This document shows positions 22,643-34,839 of a stretch of DNA of 64,000 bases, in pieces. The DNA comes from Heterocephalus glaber. Its lineage: Eukaryota; Chordata; Mammalia; Rodentia; Bathyergidae. The translations under genes were made by a program, and so were the position numbers. The notes under the pieces were generated by a model that had not been told where the DNA came from, searched no databases, and saw only the letters and a program-made list of their open reading frames with translations. The DNA lies in contig NW_004624782.1 of the NCBI RefSeq assembly GCF_000247695.1, forward strand, positions 12,366,094 through 12,430,093. Reading direction: 5' to 3'. Numbering within the stretch: the first letter of the stretch is position 1; each line of letters begins with the position of its first letter.

Positions 22643-23789
22643 TCTGTAATTTCTTGTGTGCAATTTCCAATTCCCTGAAATTCTGAAATACAGCAATTTT
22701 CTCATAACTTACATCGTCAAAATACCTGAGTGTCTCAGCCCCCTCTTGCCCCTCAGTTTTATCTGCGGCTCCAGTCGACCCAGACAAAACAGGTGGGAGC
22801 AGGCCAGAGCTCAGCTACCCAGCTGGACCCTCTGCTGGGTAAGAAAGAGCCTCACTCGCCTTCCTGGTTCCCGGGAGGGAAACTGTAAGCGTTCACAGGT
22901 CCCTACGTGACGGCTGTGTCTGTTGTTCTTGCGCCCTTGGAGCATCTGAGTCCATTCTGCTGAGATGAGGCCATTCGGGCTGAGGCCTGGTCACCAGACG
23001 ATGCACCCGTGCTGAGGCTTGGGACTAGGAGCCAGACCGACCCCGGAGGGAATGGGGGAGAGACGGAGATCACCCACACGGCCCGCGGTTCCACTGATCG
23101 TGCCTATGTCAAAATCCCACTGAGACGCTGGACACCAGCGCTCCAGGGTTAGCAGCAAAGGTGCGCCGGGACCCCAGCTGTTGTCACAGTACCCCTCTTG
23201 GTCTTCGGGAGACGCTGTGCAGCCCCCAGCGCCCCACGTCCCTTTGGCCAAGGCCAGAGGCCACTTCTGGTGATTAGGTGGCTCCTGTGCATGTCGGTGG
23301 CCTTTTTCCTTAAACACTGTTCTCTCAGGCAGCAGAGGCTGGAGATTGTGGGGGGCTTTGCCTCAGGAGTGAACCAAGCTACTGGGGGTGGGGCTGGCGA
23401 ATCCCCATCCCTGCTGAGGCCCAAGGAGCAGTTCTGGATGCCCTCAGCACAGCCCAGCAGGGGGCGCACCACCCAGGGCGCTTACCCTCGCACCCCGCAT
23501 CCCACTTCCTCTCCTGGCTTCCTTCCTTCCTGTCCTGTCCCGCCCTGCCGCCCAGCTCTCCCGCCATATTTCCCAGGATCACCTCCCAAGAAAACAACTC
23601 CCACCCAAATCCTCAATTTAGGGTCTCCTTTGAGGGATCTCAAATGAAGACCCTTACCATTCCTGAGGACTCTGTGCTACCATGGACTCTGGTACCCCCC
23701 AATTCCATGATGGATTTGTCCTCAGGGCAGCCAATGCCTGTTACCACCCTGGTTGCCCATGACTAAGCACCCCTCCATGCATGCCAGGG

Positions 23790-24130
23790 GGCCTGGGTAA
23801 TCAAACTATTTCATCCTCTGATAATGGCAATTGGTTTGGGGATGAGGTTATGAACTGAGCTGGTCTAATCATAGTCTTCCCTGGAGAAAATTCTGAGCAG
23901 GAGTCAGTCATTAGAAAGAAGCTCTGGGATCTTAGCAGAGCCAGAAGACCTTGTGACCACCCTTCTCTCCATGTGGACAAAGCCTCACCAAGAATGATGC
24001 GTACACAGAAGAAAGCAGAATGCAGAGATACTAATACATTCCTGCTGATATCATCTCCTAGGTGCAGCGATGCCTGGAGCCCAACCACTGTATACTTTCA
24101 CTGCTGAATCAGCGGAGTTCTACCACCACT
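23790..24130 (+). repeat. Ancient mammal-wide retroelement end, unassigned
   Basis: 'ggcaattggtttggggatga', 'ctaatcatagtcttccctgg' and 'cagagccagaagaccttgtg' resemble a decayed interspersed repeat with the 'ggctcaggggtgggcatgtg ... accaatcagagtc' pattern, also seen at 47395-47690 and perhaps 63690-63930. I could not name the family. Confidence 0.4.
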
Positions 24131-24519
24131 GTTTCTCCCCTTCACCCAATACGATTGGGTTCTTTTCACATGCATCCAAAAGAATCTTTAATAACATTGT
24201 AAATACTCATTTCTCTGACTTGGACCCTCTGCATTTTTAGACATAAAAATAAGCGAAAGTACTTGCCCTACAGGGTATGGGCAAGAGACCCAGGCTGCCA
24301 GAGCAAGAAGATGGAGCAGGACATCCTGGGGGTGTTCTTTCAGCAGAGGTTAAGGCAGCAGGGTGGCAGGAGGAACTGTGGTCCCAGAAAACCCATTCTA
24401 AAATGGTTTGTGGTGGCTTACAGTACGAAGCATCGTCACCATAAACCCACAGGTCTCCGCGACACGAGAATGGTGAAGCCACTGTGAGGCAGCCTTAGGC
24501 TGCTCAAACCCAACACCAT

Positions 24520-24795
24520 GATACCTGGACAGTTGATCTGATGACCAAGATGGCTAACTGACCAACAGGTGGGCAGTAAATACTGAGTGGGGTGGGGTCC
24601 CTGGGCCGAGGGATGAGTTCCATCCCAGGAGGACGGATTGGGACAGTGTGAGACTCATCCTGCTACTCAGAAGGGCATGCAGTGTACAACTTGGGAATTA
24701 TTCATTTCTGGAATTTTTTATTTAATATTTTTGGAAACTATGGAAGGCAAAAGTGTAGATAAGGGGAAGACTACTTTAAGAATAGAATCCAAGAA
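24520..24795 (+). mobile_element. Tigger DNA transposon 3' fragment
   Basis: 'tgatgaccaagatggctaac', 'ggaattattcatttctggaa', 'ttttttatttaatatttttg' and 'agataaggggaagactactt' match the non-coding 3' part and terminal repeat of Tigger elements. No transposase frame remains here. Confidence 0.75.
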
Positions 24796-24799
24796 GAAT

Positions 24800-25780
24800 G
24801 AAGATTATCTTTCTCATTATGATGAGCATATTACTCTTATCAACTCTGAGAATTTCTCTTTCTATTAAGCTAGACATTAAAGCAATTTGAGAAAGTATAA
24901 AACCATGCCACTCACTGATTTTTTTCTAGTTTTGGAAAACTTATTTATTTTTCATGAAAGAATGCTATTAACATGTAGTGGGCTTCTTTCTGTTATGTCA
25001 CAATGAATGAATAAACACAGAGTCTGCCGAAGGAATATATACACAGTTTAGGAAAAGAAAAATAGTTATGATGATTTTTCAACAGACCGTGTTACTCTCA
25101 TACGAGGGACCCTAGAGGATGTCGTGTATCACAGAAAACCCACCACACGGCGGCCCTTTGAGAAGAAACTGAAAACACCTGCGCAGCAATCGCAGTGGTG
25201 AAGGTCACCTAGGTGGCACTTCGACGTACTAACAAAAGCCTGGAAGCTCAAGGCCACCACTCTGAGCACCTCTTGTCATCGTACAGGACAAAGGTAACTG
25301 GTGTGACTCTCATGATGTCTCAGAAAATTCAGTGTTGAAGTACTTACACAAGTCTTTCTTTTCCTGAAACGTGCATACATTTATAATTTTTTTAAAAAAA
25401 TACCGAAAAGGCCAAGAAATTAAGTGCGAGGTAGGAAGGGGAGGGTCTGTGATTCAACACAGAACTCAGACCCAAGTTCCCTGGTGGCCAGTGAAAGGCA
25501 AACTCGGTGGGCCACAGCTTGTGTATGTCCATAAAGGGCCAGACAGGCCGGATGTGGTCCCACAGATGTGCCATCCTGGAAGCCGTGTGCTTTGCTGCTC
25601 TGGGGTTGGTCATGAGCTGAGGGGAGCAGCTCTCTGCCTGCTGCACGAGCCAGCTCCTGACGCTGGGCACCTGCAGGGCACTGGGATGTACAGGTCTGGA
25701 GCCTCCAGTTCCCCAAGGCCCAGTGCCACGTGCATTGGTGCTGTCACCCACCAGGCCACAGTGGAGTCTGCTGTCTGAGC
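24800..25780. other. Unique sequence; AT-rich then CpG-containing
   Basis: The stretch 24800-25080 is AT-rich and unassigned. 25085-25260 keeps several CpGs at moderate GC with no repeat visible. 25430-25780 is GC-rich. No exon signal was recognised. Confidence 0.4.
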
Positions 25781-25789
25781 CATACCTTA

Positions 25790-25881
25790 CTTTTTTTTTT
25801 TTTTTTGGTACCAGGGATCGAGCTCGAGTCCTTGCGCATGCGCAGCAGGCGGCGAAACCACTGAGCTAAATCCCCAGCCCA
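25790..25881 (-). repeat. ID SINE, antisense, inserted beside a B1
   Basis: Long T-run, then ggtaccagggatcg and the A-box complement 'ccactgagctaaatcccc'. Imperfect flanking copies, cataccttac on the left and cataccccac on the right, suggest its own target duplication. It is therefore a separate insertion into the tail of the adjacent B1. Confidence 0.9.
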
Positions 25882-25891
25882 TACCCCACTT

Positions 25892-26005
25892 TTTTTAAAA
25901 CAGTATTTTGCTAAGTTGCCCGGGCTGGCCTGGAACTTGTGATCCTCCCACCTCAGCCTCTAGTAGCTACGATTGCAGGTGTGCGCCACCGCATCCAGCG
26001 TCACA
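25892..26005 (-). repeat. B1-type SINE, antisense
   Basis: 'gctaagttgcccgggctggc', 'gatcctcccacctcagcctc' and 'gattgcaggtgtgcgccacc' are the complement of the 7SL-derived unit. Confidence 0.9.
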
Positions 26006-26689
26006 CCCTAAATGGTGCCTGAAACTCAGATTCCCAAGAATTACCTTGTCCTTGGTAATTTTTATTTTATCGAAACATTTCCTTTTCTCATTGTATAACA
26101 AAATAGCCTCTTGCTGACTTCACACAGCTGATCATTTCCCAGAAATGGATGAGTCTCTCTCGGTGCCACGGGGTCCTTCGTGAAAACCCAGTTAGTGTGC
26201 TCTGTGGGGAGCTTTGCGGATGGCTTGCTTGTTTCCTAAGCAGATCAGCCTCAGATTTTGGAGGAGCTGAGGAAACACCGAACTCTTCCCAGTCTGTGTT
26301 CCAAGTCCCTCCGGGACTAAGAGCCTGGTCACTGGGGACCGGGTGGCTCACAGACCTTCTTGGCCAGTAGCTCTCTTCCGCAGTCACAAGACAGGGAGTG
26401 TGAGGTGCTGGCAGCTGGAGCAGCTCCCCGTCTGGAATTAGTCTTGCTCAGACCTAAGGCCCCAAGAAACTCTATGGCCGCTTTCAAGGTGACATCACGG
26501 TTTTCATGGGCCCTGAGCACTTTCACCCCCATGGGCCTGTTCCTCTGTCAAAGAAGCATTTCAAATGGCCTCTCATTGGTGTTCAGTGGTATAAAGACAA
26601 ATCTAATGCAACCTGGATTCATTCTTCTATTGGTATTATTAGTTTAAAATACTTTAAAATTTACTTACTGTATTTGTATTTATTTTGGA

Positions 26690-26757
26690 AGTGCTGGGGA
26701 TGAAATCCAGGGCCCTGCACATGCTAGGAAGTGTCCCCCACTGAGCCACACCCTCAT
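26690..26757 (-). repeat. Old ID-type SINE, antisense
   Basis: 'agtgctggggatgaaatcca', 'gggccctgcacatgctagg' and 'cccactgagccacacc' match the complement of the older ID type. Confidence 0.75.
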
Positions 26758-27010
26758 CCAATATTTTTCATTGACACGTATGTATTTATGGGGTGTAATG
26801 TGACATTTCAGTACATGTACCCAGTGTAAAATGATCACATCAGGGCTGGCGGCACATCCCTCAGCTCAGGCTCTGATCATTTCTTTGTGCTGAGAACATT
26901 CAGAATCCTCTCCACTAGCTATTGTGATATGAAATTAATTAATTGTTGTCAGCCACTGACCTATAGGATATTAAAGTTATTCCTCCTATCTAGCTGAATC
27001 CTTTTCATTG
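26758..27010 (-). mobile_element. L1 3' UTR fragment, antisense
   Basis: 'gtatgtatttatggggtgta', 'atgtgacatttcagtacatg' and 'gttattcctcctatctagct' correspond to the reverse complement of the L1M/L1MA 3' UTR. It may continue to about 27180 around the ID insertion. Confidence 0.7.
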
Positions 27011-27058
27011 TTATGATGTTCATTTGTTTCTTCTGATGTTAAAACAAGTCCACACTGG

Positions 27059-27148
27059 GGGCTGGGGATTTAGCTCAGTGGTTCTGCTGCCTGCCTCGTA
27101 AGCACAAGGACCTGAGTTCGATTCCCAGTACCAAAAAAAAAAAAAACC
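27059..27148 (+). repeat. ID SINE with perfect 15-bp TSD
   Basis: A well-preserved copy: 'gggctggggatttagctcag', B box gagttcgattccc, 3' end agtacc plus a pure A-tail. The target acaagtccacactgg is duplicated without mismatch at 27044-27058 and 27149-27163. It is among the youngest insertions in the window. Confidence 0.95.
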
Positions 27149-27599
27149 ACAAGTCCACACTGGAACATTTAGTGAGTGAGCTCAAGGCTCAGACCTGCTG
27201 AAAACCCAGCCCCTGGTCAATGGTCCAACATCAGCCTTCTGGGTCTCACCTGCCTCTACAACCTCAAGGCCTGCTGCCTACAGCCACCTGCTCCAGGAGC
27301 ACCAGGTTGGTAGGACAGCCTGGTGCTGGGGCCTGACACCCTTTTCTCTTCCCTGGAGAATCTACATCCCACCATGGCCCAGCTTCACCAAGAGAGGGCT
27401 GGCCCCAGGGCACCACCAGCACCCGAGTTCATTAGGGACATCCAGGAGTAATGATAGTGATGACAGCTGGAAATCCCCGGGCTAAGCCCTGCTCAGAGGA
27501 CTTCCTCGAGGCAGGCAGCGGGGTTCAACAACTTGTGAGCCACGTGGCGTGGCCCCAGGTAAGTCAGTTTTCCCATTTGCACAAGAGATGATCAAAATA

Positions 27600-28095
27600 T
27601 ATGGTGAATGTTTAAAATTTAAAAACATACATTGCTATTAATCTCCCTCAAAACACACCTGCTCAATTTGAACACATTTATCCCACTGTTCTTGCCACTT
27701 TCTGAAGCACTTCTGGAAGTTCTCTTTCATGAGAACTGATCAAAAATACCCATGAGATAAGATCAGAAATACTGATGAGAAATACATCCAACAGGAGGGC
27801 AGCCTCACTAAAAACATGACCGAGGTGTGTCCTCATCCACCTTATTCACTGGACCTGGTACCTTGAAACTTCTGGCTCTTCCTCAAAGTCAAAATGACCA
27901 TGAAGGACAAATGTTTGGAATGGATTCAGGACATCAAGGCAGCCAGGACAGCACAATTAAAGACAATCACCAAAGAGAACTCTAAAGCTGCTTCAGAAAG
28001 TGGCAAGAACAGTGGGAAAAGTGTGTTCAAAGCAAGGGGAGATATTTTTGAGGGGGATTCATGGCAATGTGGTTTTTACTGTAATAAATTTTTTA
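27600..28095. mobile_element. Mariner-family fossil arranged as a long inverted repeat
   Basis: The plus-strand copy (about 27780-28095) carries the C-terminal end of a mariner-type transposase: Pro-Tyr-Ser-Leu-Asp-Leu, then NFWLF, then MTMKDKCLEWIQDIKAAR. A stop codon (27864-27866) and Asn (27867-27869) stand where the family has Cys and the last catalytic Asp, so it is dead. The left arm (about 27611-27727) is the reverse complement of the 3' part of the same element, pairing with about 27972-28090. Twenty-eight bases match perfectly (27682-27709 with 27989-28016). Family name within Tc1/mariner not verified. Confidence 0.8.
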
Positions 28096-28118
28096 AGTTT
28101 TTAGTTTTTTTTTATTAG
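27894..28118 (+). pseudogene. Broken mariner transposase C-terminal remnant
   Basis: The open stretch begins at Met-Thr-Met-Lys and keeps family-like IQDIKAARTAQLKTITKEN before drifting. Read upstream in the same frame it meets a stop at 27864-27866 next to the lost catalytic aspartate. Only the C-terminal quarter of a usual 340-residue transposase is present and there is no start region. It is a fossil and not an expressed gene. Confidence 0.75.
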
Positions 28119-28235
28119 TACATGGTTGCAAAACAAAATAAATACATTAATCATGGGGGCGTGGTACATGAATGTCTGATATCTTAGCCCTTTTTACTTC
28201 CACTTCCCTCCCTCTCCAGCTCTGGATCCCTTCTG
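28100..28235 (-). mobile_element. Possible L1 3' end, antisense
   Basis: A T-run followed by 'attagtacatggttgcaaaa' and 'ccctttttacttccacttcc' looks like an antisense rodent L1 3' end that inserted at the edge of the mariner copy. Confidence 0.35.
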
Positions 28236-28239
28236 CAAA

Positions 28240-29710
28240 AGGCCTGGAAACACTCACCATATCTTCTAATCACGCTCACAGAATGGAAGCCGGAGACGAG
28301 CCTTCATCACACACAGAGCGGGAGGCGCGTGTGGAAGTGGCAAACTGGCCCAGGGCCAGCTCAGGACGCATTCACTGGGGAGGACAATGGCCAGATGCTT
28401 TAGCTAACGGTGGCGAGAGGGACTGCTCAAGAGGGACCACCACAGGTGTTTGATGGAAAGGAGAGAGATGGCGCTCGGCTCTGGAGACAGACGACCCCAC
28501 CCCCACCCCGACTTCGGCTGGTTCCACTTAGCCCCCTGACTTGAGGATGGGATGAAAGTGAAACAAACAGGGTCAACAGAAACCATGCTTCACACTCTGA
28601 ATGGGCGGTGATGTGTGTCCAGTCCTCTTTCTGCACCTTGGTCGGGGCCATGCTCTGCAGCTCGGTTGGCCCTTTGATCACGCGGGAGAACCACCCTCGC
28701 TATGCAGTGCACTATGTTGCTAAGTGAGGGCGTCTGTAGGTTTGCTGTATTCAGTGCACTTTTTGGTTTTTGGTATTTTCAACTTCTAACTCACTTATAA
28801 GGCCGAAAGCCCATCATAAATCAAGGAGCATCCATACAAGGGCAAAGGAGATTTAGGGAAGGGCAGGGTGGGCCAGGGGATGGAGAAGTACTGAGTAGGA
28901 ACACGGGATGAGGGGGATCGGGCCAAAGTGACTTGGGGGGAATCTTGCTGAAGGCCGGCCAGGGCGAGAGCATCCAGGTGAGGGATGGAGAATCTGCTCA
29001 GATATCAAGGGTTTGGGGATCAGCTGTGGGGAATCCCACGGGATTCTTGCTGAAACTCACCTAGGAGGGCGGAGGGAGAGCCCAAGTCAGGGCCTGGCCA
29101 GCAAGGGGACTCAGAGGAGCGGGATTCAAACTGGTCAAAGGAGAGAGTCTTTGTCGAATCTCAGCGCTGGCGATTGGATTGGCCACACTTAGTTGGTAAC
29201 TGCATCAATTAATAAAGTACCCTAATGGCCGGGCTGAGCAAGCTGCCCCTCTGCTTTCCCCTCTGCCCTCGAAGGCGCTGACCTTGGGCTGAGCTGGTCC
29301 GGCAGATGGCAGAACCCAATCTCGCCCAGATGGCTCTGGTTGCTGGCTTCTGGCCAGCCCTGCCAGCCCGCTCCTTCCCCGGGCACACACAGCGCCTCCC
29401 CCATGGGAGCAACGGAAGCCCTCACCTCCCCAGGCCCCTCTGCACCTCTCGTGCTGACCGGGCAGGTCAGCTACCTGACTCTTTCTGTAACACCCTTGCA
29501 GTTCACCTCCTCCACGTAGCCTGGCCATCCATGTCGTCATCTGCCGGGCACCAGTGCCAAATCCCTTCTCTCCACCGTTTGCTACTTTGGTCTCATTACA
29601 TCATCTGGCCACGATGCACTTTTCAGTTACCATTTTCTACAGACTTTAAAAGGCCCTCCCCCTCCCACCCGGTCGTACCCACAGTTCGATCCTGTGCAGC
29701 GTGCATGGGG
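28240..29710. other. Unique intronic sequence, nothing recognised
   Basis: GC-rich. Frames at 29205-29540 (minus) and 29306-29716 (plus) overlap antisense and neither resembles a known family. Confidence 0.45.
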
Positions 29711-29714
29711 CTTT

Positions 29715-29855
29715 GAAGGCAGCTGGAGGCAGCTTCATCCCAGCTCCATAATTGACCAGCTGTGTGACCTTGGGTGACTCAATTAACCTCCCTGGCCCCG
29801 CACTGTTTATCCGCTGGAATGATGGAGATGATCTTATTTACTTTAGCAGTAGGAG
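29715..29855 (+). repeat. MIR SINE, sense
   Basis: 'ataattgaccagctgtgtga', 'ccttgggtgactcaattaac' and 'tggaatgatggagatgatct' follow the MIR core. Confidence 0.85.
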
Positions 29856-30286
29856 TCCCCCACTGGGAGGGAACCTGGGCTTTTGGAAGGGTGAAATTTG
29901 GATAAGCTCTCTGAGGTGGAGGGAGGAGTCCACACCTTCTACTCCCCAAGCGGCTGCTGCAGTAGAGGGGCTGCCCTGGGCTGACAACTGACTTGTTTTG
30001 GAACAGGAGTAAGGAGGTCCCGGGGAGGGCTGGATGCTTGAGGATGATGGGAGGGGCGGAAAGGAGGAGAGAAAGCTCCAGACAGGAGAAGGGCCAGGCC
30101 CCGGGTGCCTGCAGAGCTTCAGCTGCCAATGGCTCCCGCTCTCTCCCCATCTTGATGAGGCCACTGTGCAATCTGTTCCAGGCCAGGCCCAGCCTGGGGC
30201 AAGGGGGTCACCAGATCAGCGGTCTCTGGCCCTCTGGGGCCATCCCAGAATATTTTCAGCTGCATAGAATACAATTCTTATGATTA

Positions 30287-30547
30287 CGGAGGAAACCACG
30301 AAAGGGAAAACCGTGTGCACACCGTGCCGATGCATTGCGCTGCTGAGTTAACATATGAAACGACGCACGCGATTCAAGGGCGTTTAGTAAACACCGCACT
30401 TATGAGGCCGTGTGTTTCAGAACATCTGCAAGGGTGGCAATGCCATGTGAGATGTGGGGACTCTCGCCAGAGGCTGTGTCTGCTGAAAGAAACGCTCAGG
30501 GACACGTACACGTTCGAGAAATAAAGAGCGAATTCCTCTCCCAGCTC
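30287..30547. promoter_or_regulatory. CpG-retaining, repeat-free block
   Basis: I count 20 CpG dinucleotides in 261 bp at moderate GC, 13 of them in 30287-30405. That is above the random expectation and far above the surrounding intron. No SINE, L1 or DNA-transposon wording is visible. The block contains a gttaac motif and runs such as 'gacgcacgcgattcaa'. Such retention suggests conservation or germline hypomethylation, for example an enhancer or small CpG island. Confidence 0.35.
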
Positions 30548-30549
30548 GG

Positions 30550-32000
30550 TCCACAGACTTGGTGAACACTGTGGAATGCCAAGCCAGCAAGCCTTGACCC
30601 TGAGTCTCCTTCCCAGTCCCCGAGCCTGGCGATCTCACTTCTGGCGCGGTGCCTGCACCTCCCTGTCCCCGACCATGTTCCACTGGGGCCTCATGGCTTC
30701 TCACCCCACAGGCCACTGCAGCCTCCCTTCCTAAAGACTCCATTCCACCTGTTCTGCCCTGAACTCAGAGAGATCATCCGAAACTGCAAACCGGACCATG
30801 TCACCCCTCGCTCTGAATTCCTCAGTGGCTCCTGACTGCCTGCATGGTAAAATCTGAAGACCTTTGCAAAAATATTTTTTAAAAAATCAAGACCCTCCCT
30901 CAGCTCTCTTGGTCCATCTGTCAATGTCCCTCTTCTCCCTACTGTCTGCCTTCCTGCCATTCTGAATATGTGAGGGCTTTGGCTATGCTGTCCCATCCAC
31001 CCCTACGGCCCTGCCCCGAAGCGGTCCACCAAGCAAACCGACTGATTTCCAAGTTCCCCTCAAATGTTGCCTTCTTCGTACCCCACCTCCCCATCTCCAC
31101 TGCCTGGGCAAATGTGGGCATCCTCCTGCTGTGCCCCTATTCACCCAGGCACAGACATCGACACGCACATTCTACTCACGGGCGAGTCTGTCCCTAGGAC
31201 ATGGCCAGCCCCAGGAGGCCGAGGGGTGAGTCTTTCCTTCACCTCCCCAAACTTCCACAGTGGTGTTGATGGAGAAAATGAATAAAAGATGGGAAAAAAA
31301 TCAACACGTCCTTAGTCCTGAACAGCTGGGAATGGAGTGAGGTGGGTCAGATTGACACTGTATTATGACAGTCGTCATATTTTTCTCCAGAGTCCCATGT
31401 GTTGGGACTGACAGGTCACACGTGGTTTGATCCATGGAATGTGCTGTAACTTCTCAAATCTAAGCTCTCTAATCTCCTAGGGACCCCTCTGTTATATATC
31501 CACACCTCAATCAGGGGGCGATTATTCCCTCTACCAAGAGGCTCCCCACTTCACTCTCATTCAGTAGAGAGTTCTTCCGACTCGTGAAGAATGGGATTAC
31601 TAGATTTATAGAAGTTCAATTTACATAGGGCTCTTCAGGGACACCACTCTCTCCGTCACCCCCCTCACGGCAGGTTTATAGGGGTCTTCTCGTCCCTGCT
31701 GGCACCCTCCCTGCTTAACCCCTTACCACCTGGGTCTGCCGCACCACTCTGGGCACGGGAGCACCAGATCCAATGGCCTTTCCTTGGCATCTTCTGTCTC
31801 CGCTGCTCTGGGCTGTACAGTGCAGCTGACCATCAGGTTCTTCCTAAAATCCTCACCTCCATAGCTTTGCCCAGTGTCTCTGCCCACCTGGTACTGCACT
31901 TGAGTGTCCAGATGTGCTCAGTTACTCCGGGACCCCCTCAGCACCTCTGCAGCTCACAAAGGCAGAGGATCAAGCAGAGGACCGATGTCTCCTCAGCCCA
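30550..32000. other. Unique intronic sequence, nothing recognised
   Basis: No exon or repeat was identified. The stretch 30800-30900 includes an A/T-rich run; the rest is ordinary mixed sequence. Confidence 0.45.
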
Positions 32001-32004
32001 AACA

Positions 32005-32088
32005 GGCCCCACTGTTATAGCCAGGCATCAAGCCCAGGCCCTCAAGTATGCCAGGCAAGTGCTCTGCCACTGAGCTGCAGCCCCGGCC
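32005..32088 (-). repeat. Old ID-type SINE, antisense
   Basis: 'agccaggcatcaagcccagg', 'atgccaggcaagtgctctgc' and 'cactgagctgcagccccggc' match the complement of an older ID. It lies about 370 bp downstream of the GSG1L exon in transcript orientation. Confidence 0.8.
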
Positions 32089-32356
32089 AGCAGGAAGGAC
32101 TCCTCTTTTTCAGCTCCATGAATGCCACACCATCATCCATTCTGTAACCACTCCAGCTCCCTCATGCCCCAAATCCACCCGTCATGGAACTGAAGACATC
32201 GCAGGTGAATCTCCCCCTGCCCCCACATGTGTGAAATCCCACGAGGCTGGGACTGCCTGCTCATGCTCATTACTGTGACCCTAGGACTCAACACAGAGCC
32301 TGGCATGTGAGCGACAGCCGGCAGTTGTGTGCCAAGGTGGGTGGCTGCCACCTTCA

Positions 32357-33650
<1,294 letters not shown>

Positions 33651-33654
33651 AAAG

Positions 33655-33780
33655 CTCTCTATGCCTCAGTCTCCTCATCTGTAAAATGGGGATAATAATA
33701 ACACCCGTCTCATGGTTTTGTTGTGCATGAGGAGTCATCTGCACAGCACTGTAGAGTGTTTGTGATCAGCACACGCTGAG
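33655..33780 (+). repeat. MIR SINE, sense
   Basis: 'cctcagtctcctcatctgta', 'aaaatggggataataataac' and 'cagcactgtagagtgtttg' are close to the MIR consensus. Confidence 0.9.
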
Positions 33781-34455
33781 GGTTCAAACTGTGCACACAG
33801 GGGATCACAGTGGGGTTGTGTTCAGCAGTGACTGGAAGTGGAGCCAAAGGGTTCCTGACTGAGGTCAAAGCTAGAAAGAGTCAAAAGGGAAAAATGAAAT
33901 TGGGGGTGCACGTGAGACTTCTGAGCAAAGGGGTGGCAAATAGAAGGTGAAACTAGAGACACACCTGTGTACCTTGCCTTCCCAGCCACACGGCCCTGCT
34001 TTGGAGCAGGGATGATGAGCAGGGTCAGACATGGTCCCCCAGCCCCACCCACTCAGTCAGAGCTGGCCACAGGGCTTTGACAGGAGCTGCTAGGAAAGAG
34101 AAGCCCTTCTCTCCAGCAGGTTTGAGGCTAGAAGGATGAAACTGATCACATCACTGGCAGCAGGTAAAGCCGACACTAAGGACATCAGTCCAGGATGGAG
34201 GAAGGCTGTGTCCCGATGACACAGTTTGAGCCTGGAGCCAGTCGTGCCTAATGCAGCCAGTCCTTTGTTCTTTCAGTCCCATGAACCAATTAATCACCAT
34301 TGTTGCCTAAGCCATGGAGTAGAATTTCTATGGCTTACAAGAGTCCTCCTTTTCAGCTTTTCTGTATTCTGGAGCATCAAACATGTCCTTTCCTACATCT
34401 GCTTTTACACAAGTAGTCCCTTCCACTGGGAATGTCTGATAAATACTATTTCCCA

Positions 34456-34835
34456 ATTGTGTTAGTCAGCTTTCCTCCCCTGTGACAAAATGACCGAGAC
34501 ACATGAATTAAAGGAGGGAAGGTTTATCTTGGCTCATGGTTTCAGCAGTTCCCATCCATGGTCACTTGGCCCTGTCTCTCTGGGTCTGAGACAAGGTTGA
34601 ATGCCACAGTGGGCTGTGTGGTGGAGCAGAGTTGCTCCGCTCATGACAAACAGAAAGCAGGGAGAGACGGGCCACGGGTCCCAGCATCCTTTTCCCAGGC
34701 ACACCCCCAGTGCCCTGCTTCCTCCAGCTACACTGCCTCCTTAAGTTTCCACTGCTTCCCCCTAGGGCCACCAGCCAGGGACCAAGCCTTCCACAAGCCT
34801 TTGGGTCCACTCCACATGCAAACTAGAACACAAAT
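34456..34835 (-). mobile_element. MaLR-type (ERVL) solo LTR fragment, antisense
   Basis: 'tgtgttagtcagctttcctc', 'gacaaaatgaccgagacaca', 'ggaaggtttatcttggctca' and 'acactgcctccttaagtttc' match the reverse complement of the MaLR LTRs common in rodents and relatives. The right end is truncated. No gag, pro, pol or env sequence accompanies it. Confidence 0.7.
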
Positions 34836-34839
34836 GAAG

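Noticed and set aside
27894..28118. Mariner-derived open frame as a domesticated gene
   Set aside because: It lacks the N-terminal DNA-binding region and two catalytic residues, has an upstream in-frame stop, and drifts out of the family towards its end.
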